Notes under the pieces: generated by a model
Databases searched by the model: none
What the model was told of the DNA's origin: nothing
What the model saw: only the letters and a program-made list of their open reading frames with translations
Translations under genes and position numbers: made by a program
Origin: Pseudomonas pudica
GTDB taxonomy: Bacteria; Pseudomonadota; Gammaproteobacteria; Pseudomonadales; Pseudomonadaceae
Direction of reading: 5' to 3'
DNA length: 64,000 nt
NCBI RefSeq assembly: GCF_015680405.1
Contig: NZ_JADLJS010000004.1
Coordinates: 1-64,000 of the forward strand
Shown here: positions 46,455 to 55,259 of the stretch, in pieces
Numbering within the stretch: position 1 is the stretch's first letter
Layout of the letters: each line of letters starts with the position of its first letter

Positions 46455-48743
46455 TCAAAGCGACGAGTATTTCTTGCGCAGACGCTGGCGAATCAGCTCG
46501 GCCAAGGTGTTCATGATGAAGGTGAACATCAGCAGCACCAGCGCGGCCAGGAACAGCACGCGATAGTGGCTGCCGCCGACTTCCGATTCCGGCATTTCCA
46601 CGGCCACGTTGGCGGCCAGGGTGCGCATGCCCTCGAACAGGTTCAACTCCATCACCGGGGTGTTGCCGGTGGCCATAAGCACGATCATGGTCTCGCCCAC
46701 CGCACGGCCCATGCCGATCATCAGCGCCGAGAAGATACCCGGGCTGGCGGTGAGGATGACCACGCGGGTCAGGGTCTGCCAGGGCGTCGCCCCCAAGGCC
46801 AGGGAACCCAAGGTAAGGCTGCGCGGTACGCTGAACACGGCGTCTTCGGCGATGGAGTAGATGTTCGGGATGACCGCGAAGCCCATGGCGATACCCACGA
46901 CCAGGGCGTTGCGCTGGTCGTAGGTTATCCCCAGGTCATTGGTGATCCACAGGCGCATGTCGCCGCCGAAGAACCAGCTTTCGAGGTGCGGGCTCATGGT
47001 CAGGGCGAACCAGCCGGTGAACAGGATGACCGGGATCAGGATCGCCGCCTCCCAGCCATCCGGGATACGCAGGCGAATCGACTCGGGCAGGCGGGTCCAG
47101 GCGAAGCCGGCCAGCAGGATACCGAGCGGCATCAGCAGGAACAGGCTGAACACGCCCGGCAGGTGGCCTTCCAGGTACGGGGCGAGGAACAGACCGGCGA
47201 AGAAGCCGAGGATCACCGTCGGCATCGCTTCCATCAGTTCGATCACCGGCTTGACCTTGCGGCGCATGCCCGGGGCCATGAAATAGGCGGTGTAGATGGC
47301 CGCGGCAATCGCCAGCGGGGCCGCCAGGATCATGGCGTAGAACGCGGCCTTCAGGGTACCGAAGGTCAGCGGCGACAGGCTCAGCTTGGGCTCGAAGTCG
47401 GTGTTCGATGCGGTCGATTGCCAGACGTATTTCGGCTCGTCGTAGTTCTCGTACCACACCTTGCCCCACAGCGCGCTGAAGGAAATTTCCGGGTGCGGGT
47501 TGCGCAGGCTCAGCGGCAGCAGCTTGCCGCCTTCTTCGATGATGATTCGGTTGGCACGTGGCGACAGGGCCAGGATGCCAGGGCCTTCGGCGGCCGGCTC
47601 GACCAGCAAGGTACGGTGTGCGGTGCTGTGGAACACGCCCAGCTCGCCTGCGGCGTCGAGGGCGACGAAGCCCTTGCGGCGCTCTTCGGCGTCAATCTGC
47701 ACGACCGCTGCCTTGCCCATCTGGAAGGTGCGGATCAGCTTGAAGCGCGATTCGCCATCCGGGTCACGGGCCATGAACCACTGGGCCAGGCCGCCCTTGG
47801 AATCGCCGATGATCAGCGAGATGCCGCCGACCAACTGGGCAGTGGCGGTAATTTCGGTGTCGGCGCTATCAGAAAGCTTGTAGCGGCCGTTCAGGCTCTT
47901 GTCGCGCAGGTTGAACACGTCCGCGGTGGCGCGACCGTTGATCACGTACAGCCAATGCTGACGAGGGTCGATGAAGATGTTCTTCACCGTTTCGGTCATC
48001 TGCGGCAGTTCGATGCGGTTCTGCTCGGTGGTGACCTCTTCGGTCATCATGTTTTCGGTGCGGGTCAGCTCGACCACCTGCAGATGCGCGCCGGTGGAAC
48101 CGGCCATCAGCAGGGTGTCGCCATTGACGTTGACGCTGACATGTTCCAGGGCACGCCCCTGCTCGTCGAGCACGAACGGCTGCTCGCCGTACGGGTAGTC
48201 GATGTCGGGGGCGATGGTTTTCTTGTTGTCCGGGTAGGTGATCTTGTAAGTGTGGTGGAACACCAGCGCCTGGCCATTGGACAAGCCCAGCACCACCAGT
48301 GGACTGCCCGGCTGGTCGGCACTGATCGAAGTGACCTGGGTGCCTGCCGGCAGTGGCAGGTCGACACGCTTTAGCTCGTTACCAGTCTTGGTATCGAAGA
48401 ACAGTGCCTGGCCCTTGTCCGAAACGCGCATGCCCACCAGGTTCTGCTCTTCAAGCGCGATCATCAGCGGCTTGCCGGCATCCTGTTGCAGCCAGGTCGG
48501 CTCCAGGGCTTTCTTGCTGGTCAGCTCGGCGCCCTGGAACAGCGGCAGCACCACATAGGCCAGATAGAAGAAGATCAGGGTGATCGCCGCCAATACGGCA
48601 AGCCCGCCCACCAGTACATACCAGCGGGTCAGGCGGTCCTTGAGCGCGCGCATGCGGCGCTTGCGTTGCAACTCCGGCGTATTGAAATCAATCCGCACGG
48701 GCTGGGAGTTTTGGGTCATGTTGGAGTTGGCCAGATCATTCAT
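46455..48743 (-). CDS. pstC: Phosphate ABC transporter permease PstC with large insertion
   Basis: The first membrane subunit. It has 762 residues against about 319 in E. coli. A helix at about 45-65 is followed by a 390-residue segment with repeats like a beta-propeller (LMIALEEQNLVGMRVSDKGQ, then LYVINGRATADVFNLRDKSL). The permease core begins near residue 460 (FGTLKAAFYAMILAAPLAIA) and has the loop GSLALGATPWQTLTRVVILT. I chose the ATG at 48743; 48719 (MTQNSQ) is an alternative. It ends 17 nt before pstA. Confidence 0.95.
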   Translation of the reverse strand: MNDLANSNMTQNSQPVRIDFNTPELQRKRRMRALKDRLTRWYVLVGGLAVLAAITLIFFYLAYVVLPLFQGAELTSKKALEPTWLQQDAGKPLMIALEEQNLVGMRVSDKGQALFFDTKTGNELKRVDLPLPAGTQVTSISADQPGSPLVVLGLSNGQALVFHHTYKITYPDNKKTIAPDIDYPYGEQPFVLDEQGRALEHVSVNVNGDTLLMAGSTGAHLQVVELTRTENMMTEEVTTEQNRIELPQMTETVKNIFIDPRQHWLYVINGRATADVFNLRDKSLNGRYKLSDSADTEITATAQLVGGISLIIGDSKGGLAQWFMARDPDGESRFKLIRTFQMGKAAVVQIDAEERRKGFVALDAAGELGVFHSTAHRTLLVEPAAEGPGILALSPRANRIIIEEGGKLLPLSLRNPHPEISFSALWGKVWYENYDEPKYVWQSTASNTDFEPKLSLSPLTFGTLKAAFYAMILAAPLAIAAAIYTAYFMAPGMRRKVKPVIELMEAMPTVILGFFAGLFLAPYLEGHLPGVFSLFLLMPLGILLAGFAWTRLPESIRLRIPDGWEAAILIPVILFTGWFALTMSPHLESWFFGGDMRLWITNDLGITYDQRNALVVGIAMGFAVIPNIYSIAEDAVFSVPRSLTLGSLALGATPWQTLTRVVILTASPGIFSALMIGMGRAVGETMIVLMATGNTPVMELNLFEGMRTLAANVAVEMPESEVGGSHYRVLFLAALVLLMFTFIMNTLAELIRQRLRKKYSSL

Positions 48744-48765
48744 GCGCACACCCTAGCGGTCCCGT

Positions 48766-48783
48766 GTGACAAAAACATTACAA
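48766..48783 (-). promoter_or_regulatory. Possible second Pho box upstream of pstC
   Basis: On the minus strand TTGTAAT, GTTT and TTGTCAC (48783-48766) fit the 7-4-7 direct-repeat layout. The second heptamer is a good half site, the first has two mismatches. A transcript from it would begin at or just inside the annotated pstC start. Confidence 0.35.
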
Positions 48784-48841
48784 AGTGATGACGCACGAAA
48801 GCCCGCCGCACAGGAAACCTGGCTTCGGACTGGAAATTCGT

Positions 48842-48871
48842 GGAGGAAGCCGGGCATCAGCACCGGCCTCC
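48842..48871 (-). promoter_or_regulatory. Hairpin between pstS and pstC
   Basis: GGAG-GAA-GCCGG pairs with CCGGC-CTCC, giving 9 bp with a 3-nt bulge and a 9-nt loop, just past the pstS stop. No good T run follows. Such a hairpin could stabilise the pstS mRNA or reduce read-through, as expected for a binding protein made in excess of its permease. Confidence 0.5.
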
Positions 48872-48881
48872 CCTCAGTTAC

Positions 48882-49880
48882 TTACTTTTTTGCAACGTTA
48901 CCTGCGTGGGACAGACCCAGGTCAGCCAGCGTCTTGTCGACGACTTTGGCCGGCAGCGGGATGTAGCCATCCTTCACCACGACCTGCTGGCCGGCTTGCG
49001 ACAGCACCAGCTTGACGAACTCGGCTTCCAGCGGGGCCAGAGGCTTGTTCGGGGCCTTGTTGACGTAAACGTACAGGAAGCGCGACAGCGGATAGGTGCC
49101 GTTCAGGGCGTTGGCTTCGTTGTCTTCAACGAACTCGCCACCTTCCTTTTTGGCCAGGGCAACGGTCTTGACGCTGGCGGTCTTGTAACCTATGCCCGAG
49201 TAACCGATGCCGTTCAGCGAGGAGCTGATCGACTGCACGACCGAAGCCGAGCCAGGTTGTTCGTTGACGTTAGGCTTGAAGTCGCCTTTGCACAGGGCTT
49301 CTTCCTTGAAGTAGCCGTAGGTGCCGGATACCGAGTTCCGGCCGAACAACTGTACTGGCTTGTTGGCCAGGTCGCCGGTCACGCCCAGGTCACCCCAGGT
49401 CTTGACGTCGGCCTTGCCACCGCACAGGCGGGTGGAAGAGAAGATGGCGTCGACCTGGGCCATGGTCAGGCCTTTGATCGGGTTGTCTTTGTGCACGAAC
49501 ACAGCCAGGGCGTCTACGGCGACCGGGATGGCGGTCGGTTTGTAGCCGTACTTCTGCTCGAAGGCCTGCAGCTCGACGTCCTTCATCTTGCGGCTCATCG
49601 GGCCGAGGTTGGCGGTGCCTTCGGTCAGCGCGGGTGGCGCGGTGGAGGAGCCGGCAGCCTGGATCTGGATGTTTACGTTCGGATATTCCTTCTTGTAGGC
49701 CTCGGCCCACAGAGTCATCAGGTTGGCGAGGGTGTCCGAACCGACGCTGGAGAGGTTGCCCGAAACACCGGTGGTCTTGGTGTAGGTCGGGATCGCAGGA
49801 TCGACAGCGGCTACCGCGTTGGCGGTTGCAACGCCAGCGGCGGCAAAGGTGAGGGCCGCCATCAAACGCTTCAGTTTCAT
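48882..49880 (-). CDS. pstS: Phosphate-binding periplasmic protein PstS
   Basis: Captures phosphate for the importer. It has 332 residues. The signal peptide [20 protein letters not shown] is followed by a DING-like phosphate-binding fold with [39 protein letters not shown] and [20 protein letters not shown]. It is the first gene of the operon, with a Pho box upstream at 49944-49972. Strong expression under phosphate starvation is expected. Confidence 0.97.
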   Translation of the reverse strand: MKLKRLMAALTFAAAGVATANAVAAVDPAIPTYTKTTGVSGNLSSVGSDTLANLMTLWAEAYKKEYPNVNIQIQAAGSSTAPPALTEGTANLGPMSRKMKDVELQAFEQKYGYKPTAIPVAVDALAVFVHKDNPIKGLTMAQVDAIFSSTRLCGGKADVKTWGDLGVTGDLANKPVQLFGRNSVSGTYGYFKEEALCKGDFKPNVNEQPGSASVVQSISSSLNGIGYSGIGYKTASVKTVALAKKEGGEFVEDNEANALNGTYPLSRFLYVYVNKAPNKPLAPLEAEFVKLVLSQAGQQVVVKDGYIPLPAKVVDKTLADLGLSHAGNVAKK

Positions 49881-49927
49881 GCCTTGCTCCTAGCAGGAAT
49901 ATTGGGGTGTTGGATGGAACGGGCCCA

Positions 49928-49972
49928 AGTATCTGCAGGCCGCATGAATACGATATGACTCGAATATGACAA
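49928..49972 (-). promoter_or_regulatory. Pho box with three phased half sites and promoter of pstS
   Basis: On the minus strand TTGTCAT (49972-49966), GAGTCAT (49961-49955) and TATTCAT (49950-49944) follow each other at 11-bp steps, each separated by 4 nt. A -10 GATACT (49933-49928) lies 10 nt after the third. This is the arrangement of tandem PhoB monomers. Confidence 0.7.
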
Positions 49973-50003
49973 TTGGATGAAAGGCCATCATCAAAAGCAG
50001 GTC

Positions 50004-50099
50004 TGGCCTCTTCGCGGTTAAAGCCGCTCCAACGGGTGCGGCATTGCCTTGGAACCGATGCGATTCCTGTGGGAGCGGCTTTAGCCGCGAAGAGGCAGC
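50004..50099. repeat. Inverted REP pair (cgcggctga subtype)
   Basis: Stems CTTCGCGGTTAAAGCCGCTCC and GCGGCTTTAGCCGCGAAGAG. The spacer includes GGTGCGGCATTGCC, similar to that of the 20686 pair. It lies between the MFS gene stop and the pstS promoter. Confidence 0.85.
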
Positions 50100-50103
50100 A
50101 GCC

Positions 50104-51393
50104 TTAACGCTTGTTGGCCAGGAGGTACACGCCCACGACCAGACCAACGGCACACAACCCCGCCACATAGTAGGCAGGTGCCATTGGGCTCACTTTCAGC
50201 AGCGCAGTCACCACCATCGGCGTCAGCCCGCCGAAGATCGCGTAGGCCACGTTGTACGAGAACGACAGCCCACTGAAGCGCACCACCGCAGGGAATGCCT
50301 TGACCATCACATAAGGCACCGCACCGATGACTCCCACGCACAGGCCGGTCACCGCATACAGCGGGAACAGCAGCTCGGGTCGCGCAGGCAGGCTGTGGTA
50401 GAAGGTCCAGGAAGTCGCCAGCAGCAACAGGCTACCGATCACGAACACCCGGCCCGCGCCAAAACGATCGGCCAGGCTGCCAGCGCCGATGCAGCCGAAG
50501 CTGAGCAGCACGATGGCAAGGCTGTTGGCCTTGAGCGAGTCGGTGGGGCTGATGTGGTAGATGCTCTGCAGCAGCGCCGGGGTCATCAGGATGAGTACCA
50601 CGATGGCGGCCGACAGCATCCAGGTCAGCAGCATCGACAGGATGATCGCGCCACGATGGTCACGCAGCACCGCGCGCAACGGCAGCTCTTCGGCCAGCGC
50701 CTTGCGCTGCTGCATCTCGGCGAACACCGGGGTTTCGTGCAGCCAGCGGCGCAGGTACACCGAAAACAGGCCGAACACACCGCCAAGCAGGAACGGGATA
50801 CGCCACGCGTAATCAGCCACTTCCTGTGCGCTGTAGACGCTGTTGATCAGGGTCGCCACCAGCGATCCGAGCAGGATGCCCGCGGTCAGGCCTGCGGTGA
50901 GGGTGCCACAGGCATAGCCGGTGTTGCGCTCTGGCACGTGCTCGGACACGAACACCCAGGCGCCCGGTACCTCGCCACCGATGGCCGCGCCCTGGATCAC
51001 GCGCATCAGCAGCAACAGGATCGGTGCCCACATGCCGATCTGTGCATAGGTGGGCAGCAGGCCCATGATCAGCGTTGGCAGGGCCATCATGAAGATGCTC
51101 AGGGTGAACATCTTCTTGCGCCCGAGCAGGTCACCGAAGTGGGCCATGATGATGCCGCCCAGCGGCCGCGCCAGGTAGCCGGCGGCAAAAATGCCGAAGG
51201 TTTGCATCAGGCGCAGCCATTCGGGCATGTCGGCGGGGAAGAACAGCTTGCCGACCACCGTGGCGAAGAACACGAAGATGATGAAGTCGTAGAACTCCAG
51301 CGCGCCGCCCAGGGCGGACAGTGAAAGGGTCTTGTAGTCACTGCGGGTCAGCGGCCGCGAGGGCTGCTCGATACTGCTCGGCACGGAAGTCAT
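50104..51393 (-). CDS. MFS metabolite/H+ symporter (MHS type)
   Basis: A 429-residue inner-membrane carrier with about twelve helices. The motif A loop GDLLGRKKMF and the RVIQGAAIGGEVPGAWVFVS segment match the metabolite:H+ symporter group (ShiA/ProP-like). The substrate could be a carboxylate or betaine but cannot be specified. It is divergent from the thioesterase gene and independent of pst. Confidence 0.92.
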   Translation of the reverse strand: MTSVPSSIEQPSRPLTRSDYKTLSLSALGGALEFYDFIIFVFFATVVGKLFFPADMPEWLRLMQTFGIFAAGYLARPLGGIIMAHFGDLLGRKKMFTLSIFMMALPTLIMGLLPTYAQIGMWAPILLLLMRVIQGAAIGGEVPGAWVFVSEHVPERNTGYACGTLTAGLTAGILLGSLVATLINSVYSAQEVADYAWRIPFLLGGVFGLFSVYLRRWLHETPVFAEMQQRKALAEELPLRAVLRDHRGAIILSMLLTWMLSAAIVVLILMTPALLQSIYHISPTDSLKANSLAIVLLSFGCIGAGSLADRFGAGRVFVIGSLLLLATSWTFYHSLPARPELLFPLYAVTGLCVGVIGAVPYVMVKAFPAVVRFSGLSFSYNVAYAIFGGLTPMVVTALLKVSPMAPAYYVAGLCAVGLVVGVYLLANKR

Positions 51394-51752
51394 CGCTGAT
51401 TGTTCTCTTTGTAGGCATTCAGGCCGCTTGGCACGCGGCTTCTGGATTGGGAGACAGGCGAAGATAGCAAATTGCTGAGCTGCGCCGGAAGCGATACAAA
51501 ATCCCTACACATATTCATGAATGCGCGGTCGTCGCTGGCCGTTATGCTCTATATACTGGCAGTTCGTAGGAAATGGTTGCTGCTAGCGTGGGATGTTGTG
51601 CGAAAACGCCGGTCATTATGTCAGGCGGTTTCGCAGAGTTTCCCTACGGCCGCTCAGTGAAACGAAATCGGCGTAGTATGTTTCAAGCTGAATCGTTTAC
51701 CCGGCCTTTGCGCCACATCAACGAAAGCGTCACGGGTCAGAGGCCCCATCGC
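51394..51752. other. Intergenic region without a supported gene
   Basis: About 360 nt between divergent genes. The frame of the thioesterase gene is open upstream (MSGGFAEFP at 51618, MFQAESFTR at 51678) but no ribosome site supports these starts. A TATACT word occurs near 51555. I see no tRNA, terminator or REP in it; an unannotated small RNA is possible. Confidence 0.5.
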
Positions 51753-52151
51753 ATGATTGAGCTCGAACAAGAAGATCCTATCCCGCAAGGTGACCTTGCC
51801 TTGCAGATCACCGCATTGCCGCGCGAGACCAACGGTTTTGGCGACATCTTCGGCGGCTGGCTGGTCGCCCAGATGGACCTGGCCGGTACCGCCATGGCCA
51901 GCCGTGTCGCCGGCGGCCGCGTGGCCACCGTAGCCATCGACCGCATGGCCTTTCTGGTCCCGGTCGCCGTCGGGGCGCAGCTGTCGTTCTATACCCAGAC
52001 CCTGGAAATCGGCCGCAGCTCGATTCAGATGATGGTCGAAGTGTGGAGCGACGACCCGCTGTCCAGCGAATGGCGCAAGGTCACCGAAGCAGTCTTCGTC
52101 TTCGTCGCCATCGACGGCAGTGGCCGCACCCGCTCCGTACCTCGTCGCTGA
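51753..52151 (+). CDS. Acyl-CoA thioesterase (YciA-like)
   Basis: Hydrolyses acyl-CoA to free acid and CoA. It has 132 residues with a hotdog fold. The signature NGFGDIFGGWLVAQMDLAGT contains the catalytic aspartate. The start at 51753 is the best for length and has AGAGG about 9 nt upstream. It is followed after 71 nt by the mutarotase gene on the same strand. Confidence 0.9.
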   Translation: MIELEQEDPIPQGDLALQITALPRETNGFGDIFGGWLVAQMDLAGTAMASRVAGGRVATVAIDRMAFLVPVAVGAQLSFYTQTLEIGRSSIQMMVEVWSDDPLSSEWRKVTEAVFVFVAIDGSGRTRSVPRR

Positions 52152-52222
52152 GCCAAGCCGGCGGTAAACTCATTGCATGTGCCCGGGTCCAAGGCCCACT
52201 GGCAATCAATGAGATGAATGCA

Positions 52223-53119
52223 ATGGCTACCTTCCAGGTCGTAACCGAGCAACATGGCGAACTCAACTGCTGGCGTATCAGCAGCGACCGAGCCGAACTA
52301 CTGATCGCCCAGCAGGGCGCGCAGATCCTCAGCTACCAGCGCGTTGGCCAGCCACCGCTGCTGTGGCTGAGCGACCAGGCCATCTTCCGTCAGGGCAAGT
52401 CGGTACGCGCCGGTGTGCCGGTGTGCTGGCCGTGGTTCGGCAACCTGCAGCGCAACCCACAGGCCGTGCAGGCCATGTACCATGGCGAACAGCCACCCGC
52501 CCACGGCCTGGCGCGCGCGCGCGACTGGCAATTGCTGGGTATCGAGGAAGCGGGCGAAGGCCTGCGCATCGAATTCGAACTGCCGGAAGCGCAGGGTGAC
52601 CTGCCTGGCTGGCCTCATGATGTCGAGCTGAAGCTGGTAGTGAAGCTGGGCGAGGACCTGCAGCTGAACCTGACCAGCCGCAACATGGGCAATACCCCCG
52701 TCACCATCAGCCAGGCTCTGCACAGTTACTTCGCGGTCAGTGATGTGCGCCAGGCGCGGGTCGAAGGGGTGGAGGGGCTGAGCTATATCGAGACCCTGGC
52801 TGACTGGGAGCAGCGCCAGCAACAGGGGCCGCTGGCGTTTGCCGGGGAGACTGACCGGATCTACCTGGCGACCCCGCAAACCCTTAGCATCGTCGACCCG
52901 CATTGGGAGCGGCGCATTACCTTGACCAGCAGCGGGTCGCGCTCGGCAGTGATCTGGAACCCATGGACTGAACGGGCCAGGGAACTGCCGGACATGGCCG
53001 ACGATGGGTGGCAGCGGATGCTTTGCATCGAGACGGCAAATGTGTGGGATGACCTGGTGGAATTGAAACCTGGGGGCAGCAGCTCGCTGGGGGTCAGGAT
53101 TGGCTGTGAAATGATCTGA
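52223..53119 (+). CDS. D-hexose-6-phosphate mutarotase (YeaD-like)
   Basis: Interconverts anomers of hexose 6-phosphate. It has 298 residues with an aldose 1-epimerase beta-sandwich. The family markers GKSVRAGVPVCWPWFG, HGLARARDW and the late CIETANVWDD are present. I prefer the ATG at 52223; 52214 is in frame and as plausible. A REP pair follows. Confidence 0.93.
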   Translation: MATFQVVTEQHGELNCWRISSDRAELLIAQQGAQILSYQRVGQPPLLWLSDQAIFRQGKSVRAGVPVCWPWFGNLQRNPQAVQAMYHGEQPPAHGLARARDWQLLGIEEAGEGLRIEFELPEAQGDLPGWPHDVELKLVVKLGEDLQLNLTSRNMGNTPVTISQALHSYFAVSDVRQARVEGVEGLSYIETLADWEQRQQQGPLAFAGETDRIYLATPQTLSIVDPHWERRITLTSSGSRSAVIWNPWTERARELPDMADDGWQRMLCIETANVWDDLVELKPGGSSSLGVRIGCEMI

Positions 53120-53127
53120 GTTTTGCA

Positions 53128-53233
53128 GGGCCTGTTCAGGCCCCTTCGCGGGTAAACCCGCTCCCACAGGGCCTCCACAACCTTGAATATTGTGGAGACC
53201 CTGTGGGAGCGGGTTTACCCGCGAAGGGGCCGG
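53128..53233. repeat. Inverted REP pair (cgcgggtaa subtype)
   Basis: Stems CCCTTCGCGGGTAAACCCGC and GCGGGTTTACCCGCGAAGGG are exact mirrors. The spacer also contains the palindrome GCCTCCACAA...TTGTGGAGACC. It lies between the convergent mutarotase gene and the next gene. Confidence 0.88.
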
Positions 53234-53242
53234 TGCAGGCAA

Positions 53243-53776
53243 TCAGAGGTCTGCATCCTCCACCACCCTCACCTTCTCGGCATCCAGCGCATAGGCCGCA
53301 TCGGCCAGGTCATTGCTCACCTTCTCCACCTTCAGCTTGCCGCTGACCCACAGTGGTGTGTAGATATCATCGATCTTCAGACCTTTCGGGTAGCGCACCA
53401 GCACCAGCTGGTTCGGTGGTGGTGGCGGCACATGAATGCACGCGCCCGGGTAAGGAACCAGGAAGAACAACGTGCTGTTACCCTTGGCATCGCTCTCCAG
53501 AGGCACCGGGTAGCCGCCCAGGCGAATATCCTTGCCATTCATGGCCGCCACGGTCTTGGTCGAGTACATCACCGCCGGCAGGCCCTTGCTCTGCTTCAGG
53601 CCGCCCTTGTCGGTAAAGGTGCCCATGGCTTCCGGCGAGTTGTGGTCGATATCAGGCATTTGCTCGAGCGCCTGCTGGTCCGACTTGGGCATCAGCTCCA
53701 GCCAGTCGGTTTCAGGCAGTTCGGCATGGGCAAGGGCGCTGGCCAACAACAGTGGGGCGAGGAAAAAGGCACGCAT
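53243..53776 (-). CDS. DUF3299 family exported protein
   Basis: A 177-residue protein with a signal peptide (MRAFFLAPLLLASALAHA). The pattern SNSTLFFLVPYPGACIHVPP-like (here STLFFLVPYPGACIHVPPPP) and GYPVPLE are typical of DUF3299, a family of unknown function. It lies 48 nt downstream of the YeaQ-like gene on the same strand, so the two may form an operon. Confidence 0.88.
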   Translation of the reverse strand: MRAFFLAPLLLASALAHAELPETDWLELMPKSDQQALEQMPDIDHNSPEAMGTFTDKGGLKQSKGLPAVMYSTKTVAAMNGKDIRLGGYPVPLESDAKGNSTLFFLVPYPGACIHVPPPPPNQLVLVRYPKGLKIDDIYTPLWVSGKLKVEKVSNDLADAAYALDAEKVRVVEDADL

Positions 53777-53824
53777 GAAAATGCTCGGCAACTCGAATGA
53801 ATTGCCGTGCATTCTAACCAGTAT

Positions 53825-54070
53825 TCAGCGTTTCTTGATGAATCCGTAGATTACCAACAGGATCACCGCGCCGATCAGCGCGCCAAGGAAACCAGCAGCC
53901 TGCCCGGCCTGGTAGATACCCAGCGCCTGGCCGCCGTAGGTGGCGAGCAGCGAGCCGGCAATCCCCAGCAAGATGGTCATTATCCAGCCCATGCTGTCGT
54001 CGCCCGGCTTGATGAAGCGGGCCAGCAGGCCGACGATAAGGCCGAGGAAGATGGTTCCGATGATACCCAT
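53825..54070 (-). CDS. GlsB/YeaQ/YmgE family membrane protein
   Basis: An 81-residue, glycine-rich inner-membrane protein with three helices (MGIIGTIFLGLIVGLLARFI, GWIMTILLGIAGSLLATY, GALIGAVILLVIYGFI). Members are small stress-linked proteins of unclear function. The ATG at 54070 starts the conserved region. Confidence 0.92.
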   Translation of the reverse strand: MGIIGTIFLGLIVGLLARFIKPGDDSMGWIMTILLGIAGSLLATYGGQALGIYQAGQAAGFLGALIGAVILLVIYGFIKKR

Positions 54071-54096
54071 GGCAATCCCTCTGCAGTGAAGATGGA

Positions 54097-54129
54097 ACAA
54101 GCCAAAGCCTAGACAGCGCTTTGGCTCGT
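54097..54129 (-). terminator. Hairpin behind purK
   Basis: AGCCAAAGC (54100-54108) and GCTTTGGCT (54118-54126) form a 9-bp stem with a 9-nt loop, extended by AAC/GTT beyond one mismatch. On the minus strand TTGTTCC follows, a weak tail. Confidence 0.55.
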
Positions 54130-54166
54130 TGCCATTTCAGAGGGCAAGCCGCTGGTAGAAGTTCGA

Positions 54167-55249
54167 TCAGTTGCCGATCAGGGCTTCTACTTCGGCAATC
54201 TTGCGCTCGAGGGTGGCCATGTCGTGGCAGCGCAGGGTGGCGTGGCCAACCTTGCGCCCGACCTTGAAGGCCTTGCCGTAGTGGTGCAGGTGGCAGTCAC
54301 CGATGGCAACCACCTTGTCCACCGCCGGCACTTCACCGATGAAGTTGAGCATCGCGCTCTCGCCGACCTTGGCAGTCGAGCCCAGCGGCAGGCCGGCGAC
54401 GGCACGCAGGTGGTTCTCGAACTGGCTGCACTCGGCGCCTTCGATGGTCCAGTGCCCGGAGTTGTGCACGCGCGGGGCGATCTCGTTGGCCTTCAGGCCG
54501 CCGTCGACTTCGAAGAACTCGAAGGCCATCACGCCCACATAGTCCAGTTGCTTGAGCACACGGCCCACGTAGTCTTCGGCCAGGGCCTGCAGCGGGTGCG
54601 CCTGGCTGGCGACCGACAGGCGCAGGATGCCGCTTTCGTGGGTGTTGTGCACCAGCGGGTAGAAGCGAGTTTCGCCATCACGGGCACGCACGGCCACCAG
54701 CGACACTTCGCCGGTGAACGGCACGAAGCCTTCCAGCAGGCAAGGTACGCTGCCCAGCTCGGCAAAGGTACCGACCACGTCCTCAGGTGTACGCAGCACC
54801 TTCTGACCCTTGCCGTCGTAACCCAGGGTGCGGGTTTTCAGCACAGCCGGCAGGCCGATACTGGCCACCGCGGCATCCAGGTCGGCCTGCGAGAGGATGT
54901 CGGCAAAAGCAGGGGTAGGAATACCCAGGTCGCGGAACATGCTCTTCTCGAACAGGCGGTCACGGGCGATGCGCAGCGCTTCGGCGCTGGGGTACACCGG
55001 CACGAACTGCGAGAGGAAGGCCACGGTCTCGGCCGGGACGCTTTCGAACTCGAAGGTGACCAGGTCGACTTCGTCAGCCAGCTGGCGCAGGTGATCCTGG
55101 TCGCCGTAGTCAGCACGCAGGTGCTCGCCCAGCGGTGCAGCACAGGCGTCCGGCGCCGGGTCGAGGAAGGCGAAGTTCATGCCCAGCGGGGTTCCCGCCA
55201 GGGCCAGCATGCGGCCCAGCTGGCCGCCACCGATTACACCGATCTTCAT
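54167..55249 (-). CDS. purK: N5-carboxyaminoimidazole ribonucleotide synthetase
   Basis: Carboxylates AIR with bicarbonate and ATP in purine synthesis. It has 360 residues with an ATP-grasp fold. The N-terminal MKIGVIGGGQLGRMLALAGT and the ATP-grasp segments LKTRTLGYDGKGQKVL and EFFEVDGGLKANEIAPRVHN are clear. It follows purE after 10 nt. Confidence 0.97.
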   Translation of the reverse strand: MKIGVIGGGQLGRMLALAGTPLGMNFAFLDPAPDACAAPLGEHLRADYGDQDHLRQLADEVDLVTFEFESVPAETVAFLSQFVPVYPSAEALRIARDRLFEKSMFRDLGIPTPAFADILSQADLDAAVASIGLPAVLKTRTLGYDGKGQKVLRTPEDVVGTFAELGSVPCLLEGFVPFTGEVSLVAVRARDGETRFYPLVHNTHESGILRLSVASQAHPLQALAEDYVGRVLKQLDYVGVMAFEFFEVDGGLKANEIAPRVHNSGHWTIEGAECSQFENHLRAVAGLPLGSTAKVGESAMLNFIGEVPAVDKVVAIGDCHLHHYGKAFKVGRKVGHATLRCHDMATLERKIAEVEALIGN

Positions 55250-55259
55250 GGGTTGAGCC

